Of a stretch of 64,000 nt of DNA, positions 1 to 11,959 are shown in pieces. The position numbers were made by a program, and so were the translations under genes. Each line of letters opens with the position of its first letter. Position 1 is the stretch's first letter. This DNA is from Vitis vinifera (lineage: Eukaryota; Streptophyta; Magnoliopsida; Vitales; Vitaceae), in the NCBI RefSeq assembly GCF_030704535.1, contig NC_081817.1, positions 573,001 through 637,000 on the forward strand, written 5' to 3'. Below the pieces are notes generated by a model that made no database searches, had not been told where the DNA came from, and worked only from the letters and a program-made list of their open reading frames with translations.

Positions 1-3000
1 TGAGGAGGTGGGTGTGCTAGTTCAACATTGTTTGGGAGCTGGGTTGGTGGTGAATTTCGGAGATTTGAAGGTTTTTATCGACCGCGATGATGCCTCTGTT
101 GGTGTTGTGAGCTATGTTGTTTCCCAGTTAACAAGATTGTTGGAGATTCATGGTGGAAAAGTGCGGTTAATGGGAGCAGTCTCGAGTTATGAGACCTATT
201 TGAAATTTCTTAATAGATATCCATCTATTGAAAAAGACTGGGATTTGCAGCTTCTGCCAATCACTTCTCTTAGACCTCCAATGGGGGAGCCCTATGCAAG
301 ATCGAGGTAACTGGCCAATCTCGCATTTCCATATTAGTAGGCTTCGACTCAATTCATATGTGTAGAAATTGTCTCAACCACTTAGTTTCAGCTCCATGAG
401 GTAGTTTTTAACGCATACAGATCTGTTTATAACCACAACGAATTAAAATACTAAAGCATGTTAAGTATAGGATATTATGCTATTGCCCAGCCTCTCCAAG
501 TTTACCAATTTTAAATTATGACTCCAATTTTATATTTTGAAGTGTATATACGACAAAGATCTTGATTGTCTTGTGAATTTGATACAGATACCTTCCGCTT
601 TAAGTTATTTATAAATTTAACATAAGTTGCTTTGAACATCCTCCTTCTGAAAGGCTATTAGAGCCTGGGATGGTGAATCATGGTTTTGAGGGATTATAAG
701 AAAAGGTTAATTTATTTTAATTTTGGGTCCTGTCATGGAATTTTCTTTTGTGATGATTCAAATAATTCCAGGATTATCTGGGTGAAGTTCCTGGAGAAGA
801 ATTTAAGACTGGTATTCACACAAAAGGAGAGGCTTAGTTGAATATGCTGTTCTTATTTGTAGTTCAGGCTTATGCTTCACAATTTTGGTATGATGTACTG
901 CCATGAATTCATTACTCCAAAAACTAGGTTTGTTGAGAAAGAGTTGAGATAAATTAATATTTTGATTTTTCTTATTCAACATCTGAATGTTAATTTATAG
1001 ACAAATATGTATAGATTACCTAAAGAGGTTTTTAGAGAAGAACTCTTTTACTTTAATTTTTATCTGCAATTATAATTTTGACCATGTGAGAACACTTCTT
1101 TCTTAATACTTCGAGTTGTTTTGTTTTTTATTTTATTTTCTCAGTGTTTGAAAGCATAATAAAATTTCCTTTGTCATACTATATATGTGCATGTGTTCTC
1201 ATGGCTGTCGATGTCATGTCTTGATCGGAGAGTGGAAGTTTTGCTCCACACTAGTGAGTGGACCGTCACCAATAATATGAAAGCTAGGACTATGACTGTT
1301 AACAACACCATGTTGTGCGGTCCTAATGAAGGAGATTATGTCATGATCACTTTGTGTGAGCTGAAGAATCTACTGTAAAAAATAATGAGAGACACTTTTG
1401 CAAGAAGTGGCTTCAGGAACACTGGTTAGAGGTGACAATTGAAAATCTTTGGGCACTCAAACTGCCTAGTTAGGGCATCAGGTTTGTATCACCATAATGA
1501 GGTAGTAATGGATGCCTTGTTGTATGCACAAACCTCCACATGAAAGACGTGGGTAGCCATTGAGAATGTCAAATATTGATGTCCTATCCCAGGTAGCTGA
1601 TATGACGAGGAAGTTACTAATTGAGAAGGTGTGGGCCCATATCATCGACACTCGGAGGATTATTAAGGAAGCTAACATGATGATCACCTTTAGCCATGCT
1701 TATCTAGATGGTGATACTTGTGTGATACCCTAATGAAAATAGGCCATGTGTTAATCTGGTAATTGGTTTTTACAGGGATGCTGTCAATTGTGATGACTGA
1801 GGTTGTGTCATGTTTAGTTCTTTTCCCCATGATAGAAAGATAGTTTTGAGACCATAGCATCCTTGTAAACGTCCACCTCCCCTTGAATATACTAATTTAA
1901 CGTACCCTATATTTGTCTGCACAGGCTTCTGTTACAGTGGTGCTTTTATTCCACCATCTATCCTCATGTAAGTTACTAATTGTTGTTGATCTGGTGTATG
2001 ATTGTTAGCACGAGTAATTAAGAAGCTTCAATAGTTTGTTAGAATTTGGATCATCTTATTCTTGAGGTTGGAAATTGTGGTTTTAGTGGTTGAAGATGAG
2101 TTTATTTCATCTGATCTGTTGTTGTGTAATTAACAATGTGGTTCTCTGATTTTTGTTTTTCCTCTTTTTATTAGGTGGTAGGCAGGTACCAAACCTTACA
2201 TGTTATGTTTTACTCGAGTAAATTCTAATGTCATTTTTTACTTAGATTTTAGATAACGAAGAATGCTATCTATTTGTGATCAGGCTTCTAATTTTATTTT
2301 TTTTCCTTCAGGCCTTCTGAATATCTTTGGGTCCATTATGCAGTCTTTTTCCATGTGTTCATTTAACTTCTGACCATTTTGTGTCCATTGTATCTCACAG
2401 CTCTGTGCTCATTATGTGCTTACAGCTTGATGGAGTCATTTGTCCCATTGGGTGGGTTTTTTTCTTCCCCTTGTGAGCTGAAGGGCCAGTTAAGTGGTTC
2501 ATATCAATTTACATCTCGTTGTCATCAGTGCAATGAGAAGTGTGAGCAAGAAGTGGCTGCTCTGTCAAAGGGAGGATTCACTGCTTCAGTTGCCGATCAA
2601 TACCAACCTAACTTGCCTGCTTGGTTGCAGATGGCTGAACTTGGCAAAAGCACGGCATTTGATGTTGCAAAGGTGTGTATTTCCTTCAAATTTATCTCTG
2701 AAACTTTTATCAATATTCACCCATACCACAACTCAAAGAGCTACATGCTTCTTTGTTTGTTGACCCTAGTGATGGCCAACTTTAAGTGTCTACTGTGAAC
2801 TAAGGTCTTAAAGTCAATATTTTTAATGTTATTATTAGCACATTTGAAACAATTGTTTTTAGAAAATGTTTGGATAGGCTTCATCATGATGGTTATTCTT
2901 TGACCTAAAAGAATTCCTTATTGGTGGAATCACCATAATATTATATATAGCGTCATGCTCTTACAATAGCATTTTTGGTCCATTATCCACAGTAATTTTT

Positions 3001-5060
3001 TGTATCTTGAGCAATATCTCGGTGGCTGTAATTCATTCATTGGAATTATATTGGCATTGACTTAATCTTGTGGGATTCATGAGAAAAGCTGATGTACCAT
3101 CTGATGTAAACTGAGGAAATTTTACATTATTTATGTAAAAGCAGTTTCATTTTCTTCAGTGCAGGCCAAAGATGATGGCATGCTATTGTTGAATGCTAAG
3201 ATTATGGGGCTGCAAAAGAAATGGGACAATATTTGCCAGCGTCTCCAGCACACCCAACCATTTCCCAAGGCAGATTTTTATCGAGTGGGTTCTCAAGTTC
3301 CATCTGTTGTGGGATTTCAGGCTGTCAAGGACTCGAAGGAAAATGCTGATAATCATCGCAGCAGCAAAACAAATGCATCTCCAAGTGACAGTGGGTGCAA
3401 ACATGCAAATTCATGTGTGTCCATGGATCTACAAAAAGTTCCGGAATCGACTCCAAGCACTCCACTTCCTCTAGTTTCCAAAAATGAGAGTTTCCTATCC
3501 AAACTCTTTGAAAAATCTTCAAAAACTGAAGAGCATGAGCCAGGGAGCCTCCAATCTCGCACTTTATCCACCTCAAGCGTGGGTGATGGTCGAACATCTC
3601 CTACATCTGTGAATTCTGTGACTACAGATTTAGGGTTGGGACTGTTTTATCCACCAAGTAAGCAATTAAAGAAAGATGCAAAACAAACTCATCTGGGACC
3701 TCTGCCAGACTTTTCTAGCCGCTATCCTGCAAATGTTGACCTGGTAAATGGGAGCATCTCAAATCCATCTTCATCCTGCTCATGTCCTGATTCTTGGGGC
3801 CAGTCTGATCAAAGAGATTTCAAGACGCTTTTTAGAGCCCTTACTGAAAGGATTGATTGGCAACATGAAGCCATAAGCGTGATTAGTGAAACAATAGCAC
3901 ACTGTCGACTGGGTAATGAAAAACGGCATGGAGCAAGTCCCAAAGGAGACATATGGTTCAATTTCGTAGGACCTGATAGGTTCAGCAAGAAGAAAATTGC
4001 TGTTGCCCTTGCAGAGATATTGTATGGACGCAGGGAAAGTTTTATCTGTGTGGATCTCAGTTCCCAAGATGGTATGATCCATAAAAGTGCAAACCATGGT
4101 AGCCAAGAAATGAATGGATACAATGTAAAGTTCAGAGGAAAGAACGTGGTTGATTATATTGCTGGGGAGTTGAGCAAGAAACCCTTGTCTGTTGTCTTCC
4201 TCGAAAATGTGGATCAGGCTGATCTGCTGGCTCGAAACAGCTTGTTCCATGCTATTAATACTGGTAAATTTTGCGACTCACATGGAAGAGAAGTCAGCAT
4301 TAACAATGCTACCTTTGTGACAACAGCAAGATTCAGGCAGGGTGACAAAGTTCTATCTTCAGGTAAAGAACCTGCTAAATATTCTGAGGAAAGAATATCA
4401 AGAGCAAAGGGCTTGCCAATGCAAATTTTAATTGGATATTCTCATAGGGAGGATGACCATGACAACTTTGGCCACAGCTTGAGCCTATCCATAACCACGA
4501 ACAATGGCATCTCTAACCAGATTTTTCTGAATAAAAGGAAGCTGGTTGGCAGCAGTGAAACCCTAGAGCAGAGTGAAACTTCGGAGATGGCTAAGCGGGC
4601 ACACAAGGCATCAAACACATATCTGGATTTGAACCTCCCGGCTGAAGAGAATGAAGGGCAAGACGCTGATCATGTAGACCCTAACCCCAGGTCCTGGTTA
4701 CAACATTTCTCTGATCAGATTGATGAAACAGTGGTTTTCAAGCCATTTGATTTTGATGCACTGGCTGAGAAAGTATTGAGAGAGATCAGCAAGACGTTCC
4801 ACGAGACCATTGGTCCAGAGTCTTTGCTGGAGATCAATACAAAAGTCATGGAGCAGATCCTAGCAGCTGCATGCTCGTCGGACAGGACCGGAGCTGTGGG
4901 GGATTGGGTGGAACAGGTTCTAAGCAGGGGATTTGCGGAAGCTCGAAAACGGTATAATCTCACTGCCCATTGTGTTGTAAAACTTGTCCCTTGTGAGGGG
5001 ATTTTCATGGAGGATCAAGCACCAGGAGTTTGGCTTCCCTCTAGAATTATTTTGAACTGA
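1..5060 (+). CDS. SMXL6/7/8: SMXL6/7/8 (D53-like) strigolactone-signalling repressor, 3' part
   Basis: ClpB-like nuclear repressor of strigolactone signalling; family members bind D14/MAX2 and TOPLESS and are degraded when the hormone is perceived. The 5' end, with the double Clp-N domain, lies left of the window. Visible exons are 1-306, 2426-2672 and 3165-5060; all junctions are GT-AG and in phase, giving about 815 residues. Exon 1 codes part of the first ATPase-like domain. Exon 2 has the family stretch FVPLGGFF and a Cys-rich RCHQCNEKCEQE. Exon 3 carries a degenerate Walker A region (GPDRFSKKKIAVALAE), the degron-type motif as RGKN (4134-4145; the family usually has RGKT), and the EAR motif LDLNLP (4623-4640) that recruits TOPLESS. 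The RGK motif and EAR place it in the SMXL6/7/8 clade rather than SMAX1. Introns are 2119 and 492 bp. Stop TGA is at 5058-5060. Confidence 0.93.
1187..1740 (+). other. possible fossil coding sequence inside SMXL intron 1
   Basis: This part of the 2.1 kb intron is richer in GC and codon-like compared with its flanks. Two stretches read open on the plus strand: 1187-1378, and about 1567-1730 (containing LSQVADMTRKLLIEKVWAHI). They are separated by stops and frame changes. I do not recognise the protein. It may be a decayed insertion, such as a retrocopy or transposon piece, that is spliced out with the intron. It could equally be chance composition. Confidence 0.25.
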
Positions 5061-5659
5061 TGTCCCATGAAAACCTCATTCTTGTAATTACATGTATACT
5101 GTAGCATTTAGCCTCCAGAAACCCTTCTTTTTAGCCTGTTAATCCCATAATTTGTCTGGGGTTTTTTCGGGTTGGTGATTTGTGATTTACTTCTATATAG
5201 AAACTGCAGTTGGAGCTTGTGCTCTTATGTTCAAATACTAAATCAGTGCCTCCGGCATAGTTTCTTAGAAAACACCCAAGTTTTTCAGCGGATTGCTTCT
5301 CAGATTGTCTAAATGCCTTTTAAGTTTTGGAAAGATCTATGGAATTTTCCTTTTAATTTTCTTTAAATTTCTGTTATATTTTTCTATCCAACCAAACAAA
5401 CCTCCTTTTTTTTTTTTCTCTTTTCTTTTTTTCTTTTTTTTTTAAAAAATTCAATAAAAAAAACTCGATAAAAAATGGTAGTGTTTAAAAAGAGTCAACG
5501 GAAAGTCTCGGTTTGGGTCTAAATAAAAGTTCGGGTGGGCTATAAAGTGACCCGAGGTAGAGCGAAAAAGAGCCCAGGCGGTGTGTCCGTACATCTGTTG
5601 GTGCCTGGATCTCTCTGTGAAAATCTCGAGCTGGTTTCAGATCTCGAACCCTCCATGAA
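5061..5659. promoter_or_regulatory. SMXL 3' flank and Alfin-like promoter/leader
   Basis: Short head-to-tail spacer of about 600 bp. The left part is the SMXL 3' UTR. A T-rich/poly-pyrimidine tract occupies about 5405-5443. A TATAAAG at 5541-5547 lies 113 bp before the Alfin-like ATG, which is a plausible TATA box for that gene. The transcription start site is not determinable from sequence alone. Confidence 0.5.
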
Positions 5660-8659
5660 ATGGCTTCCATCGACTCCAGTCCTCGCACCGTTGAAGACAT
5701 TTTCAAGGACTACAAAGCTCGACGCAGCGGCGTAGTTCAAGCTCTCACCTTCGGTACCTGTTCTTTTTGCTTATGTTTTTGGTCCTAATCTTCCGTTAGG
5801 TTGCCGAGAATTTGAAGAAAATGAAAAAAGAAAAGTGTGGAGTGTTGCTATAGGAAAGTAATCGAGTTGATTCTTGTTTTCAAATCGATCTGTGTTGATT
5901 TTCTTGACGGTTTGGTCCTTTTGTCTTGTTCTCAGATGTCGACGAATTCTACGCGCTATGCGATCCAGGTCAGTTCGTTGTACTTGTCACTCGTATTTAG
6001 TTTTGTAGCGTGCTTGGTTGCGGGGCGCTGCAGGGAAAATGAAATCGGAAGTTCTGCATTTTTGTGTTGTTGAAAATTTTCTGCTCTTTGTTTCTTTGCC
6101 TTTGGTTTCCGAGTTTCTGGTTTCTCGGAAACCGAACGGAGCATGAGCGCTTGTGATGGCGATTTTCAGCTTCAGAGTTTATTTTACTTAGGATATCTGT
6201 TATTGCTTGTTTTTAGAGAAGGAGAATTTGTGTTTGTACGGACATCCGAATGGGTCATGGCATGTGGCTATGCCAGCGGAGGAAGTTCCGCCTGAGCTGC
6301 CGGAGCCGGCTTTAGGGATTAATTTTGCAAGAGATGGGATGAACCGGAGAGACTGGCTTGCGTTAGTTGCTGTGCATAGTGATTCTTGGTTGCTTTCTGT
6401 GGCATTTTATTTTGGTGCTAGCCTTAACCGTAACGACAGGTGTGTTGATTTTGCCTCTATATTACTTTGAGGCATTGCCCAGATTATTTTCCTGTACTGC
6501 TGCAGAATTAATAGCACTATAATATTTTTCCTCACAGATATGATTATGATTTATGCAAGTTGAAATATCACCCCACAGCAACATGCGCAAATAGCCAACT
6601 TCATTAAGACTTCTTATTGCCATAAAGTGCTAGTATCCTAGCGAGCATTAGAGATATGGCAAATATTTCTTCCAGAATCACTGATTGAGGAGAGGTGTGG
6701 GTATGAACTGAATCCTAGTATTAAAAATTTAATGAATTGAAACCTAATAGGGTATGAAACAGGTTACTAAAAGAAGGATAAGGGGTATAACACTAAGAGA
6801 CAAATGCAAATAATAATTTAGTGGTGTTCTGCTCTTACTAAGTAGCACATCAAGAGGCTGGTAAGACTGTTTTTTCTCAAAACAAGAATGGATTTTGAGA
6901 TATAAAAGAACAATGTTGCTGTAGGGATGGATTGATCATGACCAAGAAATTGATCATCGATTTAGTTTGAGTTATGTTTTTCTGGTTAACAAATGTTGGG
7001 AATCCCATGTCTCAAAATGTAATTTTATCAATTATTGGGGATTTGATGGTGTTACTGAATTAATGATAAGTTGTTAGTTTGCTTGTTTTCATTTAGTGAT
7101 TGTTTATATCAGTGGTTTTTGTTAAAGATTATATGAAATAAAACCCTAAGAAATTGACCTTTGAAGTTTAATATTATGGACAATAGGACTAACATGTATT
7201 ATTTGGTGAACTGAAAAATGTTTTCAATAGTTTTTCTTCAAATGGTTAATGCTTTAACTTTCCCTTTTTTTTAATAGCCCCTCTGTTTATAGGAATGGTA
7301 TTGGAAAACTACCAATGCTGTTGTGCTTGTAATATAGAAGTACAGGTACTTGCTCCATTACAACCCTTAATTTCTTTAAAATGATGGAAAATGGCTTCTG
7401 TTTTGATGTTTGAGAAGCCATTTTATACACGATAGCTAGATATTATTCCATGGTGAAGGCTACACTATATGATTTAACTCCTTTCTAATACCTTTGGAAG
7501 TTCATATCCTATGTAAGTAATGCGATATGTTTCTTTCTATTGATTAAATTGATATAAGTGAATCATAAAACAGGAAAAAAATAAAGTTTATTTACAAGTG
7601 ACCAAAAGTGGAATGATGCTTTTTTTTTTCCAATTGCAAAGTCATTAAAACATTCATCCTCATTTACTATTTCTTCTGCTATTTACTGAATCTGATTCAG
7701 TTTACTTATTTGAGACTACTTGATGTAGGACAACCCTATGATGGTTGCCTACACTCAAGGGTAGGTGGGCTAAGGTTTTATCTTTAGGGTGTAAGGAGAG
7801 GAACAAGGAATAAATTTTATGGTAGAGAAAATTATAAGATAAGAAATAGAGAGAAAGAAGAAACAATGAAGAAAAGATGGAAAAACCTTAGAGTCTCACT
7901 AAGGCCTTCTAGGAGTCTCACTTAGAAGAAAATCAATGAAATCTCACCATTGAGGGTTGCAACCTTGCAATGAAAGAAAGTATAATATTATTCATCAAAT
8001 TCATTCCTTTGATTTACATTGATTAGCCTATTTATAGGCTTCTCTAAGAAATCCAAGGTCTACTAGGACTCTAATAACCTATCATGACTCAAATTCTAAT
8101 TATATTATAATTCAACTAGCTAATCCTAATTAGACTCCAACAAATATTAATCATAATTTAATTCTAAATAATATTAATCCTACTTTAATTAGGACTAATA
8201 CTAATTCCCTTTTTTGATATATATCTTGAAGATTCATCCTCATCACTACTGTTTTCATTGAAGGTCTCCACCTATTAATTCTTAAAATCATGCTTAACAT
8301 TCCTATGACTGACATTTTATCAGGTCCGCCCTATCTTAAATTAATTTTAGATATGGTTCTATTATGACTAGCTCAACTGATACTGTCACAAGAGGTATAT
8401 CTTGGAACACCCTCTTGAGGTTCCAAACCAAACTCATTGATCTATGATTTGCTGGCTACAAGCCTACAACTTGGTAAGTTCATGTTAGGCTAAAGGCTGA
8501 CCAAACTTTAAAGGGTTGTGCAGGTTATCCCAAATCAAATCCAGCTATTTGCAGTTACTCAACCCAAACTTGAGTTAGATAGGGTTACCTTGGGTGGAAT
8601 GATGACCTTTCCTGTAGTTTCTATATCAAACCTTTTATGGACCATGTTCTGCAGAATAT

Positions 8660-8695
<36 letters not shown>

Positions 8696-10282
8696 GGTGT
8701 TAGGAAGGGAGGGTTTGAAGGGAACAAACTTGAAACTACTTCCCGTATCAGAAGAAAGGGGCAAAAATGTTTTGTAAAGACAGGGAACATACAAAGAACT
8801 AAAATGATACATAGAGTGCAACATTTGAGAACAGTTAGGGCTTGGTTTCTTGTCTTAATAATGTTCTAGCATATGTTACTAGTTTTTAAATTTATGTGTA
8901 TAATAGTTTTTGTATCCAATTATCCATTAGATCTGGCTTCAGTTGGGTGGGATGCCTGGTTTTCAACTTGAGCCCAAGCCAACCTTTGGTTGAATGGGGA
9001 TTTTTCAATATGAGTCCAATTATAAGTCCAAAAGTTTAAGACCAAGTTTCTCATTGGTTAGGGTAGGGTGGGCTAAGGTTGTGCCAGCCTGCCAGGTTAA
9101 ATCTACCTAAGTTGCAGCCTTATCATTCAGAATTGTCTCAGAATTCTTGGACCTTATACAACATATTGTCTGTGTGTGCGTTTAGGTAACTGTTGTATAT
9201 CCAATATCAGTAACTTAAAAAAAATTATTTACTTCTTATGATGCACCTATGATCCCTAAAATTCAAAAGAAGACATTCTTTGGGAAAAAGTTATGGCATA
9301 TGTTCATGGTAATTAACAATAATACTTTAATCAGAAACATATGCATGTGTTGGGTGATATTGTTAACACAGTCTAGCTTCTCTAGGATGCTACATATTAA
9401 AAGATGACATATGAGTACAAGTGCACAGCACACTTTGAAGAGGTGATGATGGTACTGTGTGATAGAGAAGTACCTAGGTTCCTCAAGAGGGGGAAAATTA
9501 TTATGTTTAATTGTTTCCAGAGTTGAGTGGAAGTTATTGGGCATTTTTTTGTATTCCTCCCCCTGGTTCCTCCCACTTCCATGCACACATTCTGAATAAG
9601 AGCCTTGTCTGGGCCAGAGCAGAGTGGGAGGCTTCCTCGAGTCATTTATGTGTTTGTTGCAGAACATAAAATGTATTTTTTTCTTGGTTTGTCGTGCCCC
9701 TTTATTTGAAGGGATTTTTGGATTTAGTGGTTGATTTGGTTAAGTGATGTTTATGCCAAACAATGCTATTTTTAGGGGATAATTTTTCACGATTGTATGC
9801 TCTTTGCTCTTCACTTAACAGGAAGCGGCTATTTAGCATGATAAACGATCTGCCCACTGTCTTTGAAGCTGTAACCCAAGGAAAACTTGTCAAAGACAAA
9901 CCCACTATGGATAGTGGAAGCAAATCGAAGAGTAGCACGAAGGTGATCGTTTGTATTTAAACATTTTATAAACCATCTATACTCTTTTCCTAAAGCCTGG
10001 ATTCACGATGCTGCCTTATCTTTGCAGAGATCAATTGATGGCCAGGTGAGAAATGACCTAAGGCCACGAGATGAGGGCTATGTGGAGGATGACGATGAAC
10101 ACAGTGAAACCCTTTGTGGTAGCTGTGGGGGAAATTACAATGCTGATGAGTTCTGGATCGGCTGTGACATCTGTGAGAGGTGGTTCCATGGAAAGTGCGT
10201 GAAGATAACACCAGCCAAGGCTGAAAGTATCAAGCAGTATAAATGCCCTTCTTGCAGCTTGAAGAAGGGCAGGCTGAACTAA
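5660..10282 (+). CDS. AL: Alfin-like (AL1/AL2 type) PHD-finger protein
   Basis: Nuclear histone reader; Alfin-like proteins bind H3K4me2/3 through a C-terminal PHD finger. Exons are 5660-5753, 5936-5968, 6217-6439, 9822-9942 and 10028-10282, all GT-AG and in phase. They total 726 nt, giving 241 residues, normal for the family. The start [15 protein letters not shown] matches family N-termini. The Alfin N-domain (residues about 8-140) has the hallmark [10 protein letters not shown] and [19 protein letters not shown] variable Ser/Lys-rich linker follows. The PHD finger has the C4HC3 pattern CGSC...CDIC...HGKC...CPSC, with the aromatic-cage Trp in FWIGCD. Intron 3 is 3.4 kb and hosts a probable solo LTR. 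The Arabidopsis neighbour relation (next to JOX) points to the AL1/AL2 branch. Confidence 0.95.
7724..8224 (-). mobile_element. probable solo LTR in Alfin-like intron 3
   Basis: A 501-bp block is flanked on both sides by CTTGA (7719-7723 and 8225-8229), a candidate 5-bp target-site duplication. On the minus strand it ends in TACA, and contains a TATA-like CCTATAAATAGGC (about 8027-8039) followed by pyrimidine-rich sequence, as in an LTR promoter and R region. No internal gag/pol is adjacent, so it would be a solo LTR. The 5' terminus does not show the expected TG, which lowers confidence. Confidence 0.55.
8661..8695. repeat. compound (AT)n(GT)n microsatellite
   Basis: About nine AT units run directly into about eight GT units, within Alfin-like intron 3. 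Confidence 0.9.
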
Positions 10283-11959
10283 AAAGGCTTCTGAAGGAGT
10301 TAACCTTCTTGTTTCATACCCATTTTCTTAGGATTGCTGGCTTTTCAACATCTTAATGTTCACCATAACAAATGCTCTTTTTAAGGGAATTGAAGTTCTG
10401 CTTCTTCCCCTACAATGCCTGTCTCAGCACTTTTTCATATAAGACAGTGTTTGGTATCATCTCATGAAAGTTCTAATTTCAGGATATGCTCTATGCCATT
10501 TGTTTGCAGGGCCTTCCTGGATTCAACTTCACTCAGTCTTCTCTGCCATGGCCCGTCCATCTCTGCTCTGCTTTTCAGGTACTTACTCTCACTTACTGAC
10601 ATACAAATGGTACCAGTTCAGGATTTTCTTGCACTAGGGTAAAGGATGTTATGAGATGATGAATATATCTAGGCTCACTGTAGATACTAGTAAGAATAGC
10701 CTGATAGAATCATTATGAACTTATAGCATGAACTAATTTGAACAAGAATTTTAATTTCTAAAGATTTTATGAAAGCGGAGTACTCTTTTTGGATCTAGGA
10801 AAAAAATTGGACTGAAAGTGGAGGAAAATAAAAGATGGGTTTGAATTTGTTGAACTTTTCTTGCATACTTTTTTAAACGGGTTTGAAACGTTATTTAAAA
10901 ATAATTTATTTATTTATTTATTTTATTTTATTTTGTTTTTTTGCATTTTCTTTCAATATTTTTAGGACCAAACGTAGCTTAATATCTAAATAAGATTTCA
11001 TTTGAATATGAGGGAAAGAAAATAGTGGGGAAAAAGTAGGAGGAAATAATAAAAAATAAAGCATAATTTTATATTTTAGGATAAACTAAGGTACCAAATT
11101 GGTAATTATCAAACTCTCAGCCTTTTTTGTTAAATGTGCATACAAAATTTGGGTCATTGGATGAAAAATACAAAGAATAGGAATATCGTACAAATGAATG
11201 AGATTAATATACAAAATAATAAGATTTAAATGTACATATGACATGAAATGGTTGAAAGACACCATTCATATGGTTTTCCATATTGGAAGATAACTTTTTA
11301 AAAAATAACTTCAATATAATTTTGGTTTTTGTGAAAATAACTTTTTTTTTTTTTTGTGAAAAGTAATTTAGGTGTAAATTGATTTTTTAAAAGATGAAAT
11401 AGTAAATTTTTAAGAAAACAACTTTTTTGAGAGTTGTTATTCCAAAAAATAGTTTATCTGTAAATTAATTTTTCAAAATAAAAAAAAGAAATAGTAAATT
11501 TTTTAGAAAACAGCTAAATTTGTAATTTCAAAAAGCAATTTTTGTGTAAATTGATTTTTTAAAAATAAAATAGAAAATAAATCAAATTTATTTTTTTAAA
11601 AAAAATAATCTTATAGTGTTTTTAAAAATGAAAACTTGTATAATATAACTACATTTTTTTTTATGAAAAGTAATTATATTTTAGTATAGAAAGCGTTTTT
11701 TTAAAAGAGTAGAGTCAATTTTTTATTAGGAAAATTATAAAAGTTGTCCTTTTAAGAGACAATTTTTCAATATAGTCAAAATTGTTGTATATTCCTCGAT
11801 GCTTTTACTACTCCCGCTTTTTAAGATTTTTGTTTTTTATTCGATTTGCTTTAGATGTTAAGAAAACTCTACTTTTTCGTTAGGCATCACATCTTTGATA
11901 CTGCAGTTGCATCCTTCTTAAATTTTATGAGTATTGACATAAGCCATAAAAGTCATGGT
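10283..11959. other. Alfin-like 3' UTR, then AT-rich spacer
   Basis: The first few hundred bases after the stop are probably 3' UTR. From about 10.8 kb the sequence becomes A/T homopolymer-rich, with runs of TTTTT and AAAAA and many short, diverged inverted segments of the kind left by MITEs. No gene is visible on either strand. Confidence 0.5.

Noticed and set aside
9263..9667. 134-codon minus-strand open frame in Alfin-like intron 3
   Set aside because: No domain, antisense within a long intron, and no splice or promoter signals; chance frame.
10415..10642. 75-codon plus-strand open frame after the Alfin-like stop
   Set aside because: Falls in the likely 3' UTR, with no domain and no homologous extension in Alfin-like proteins.
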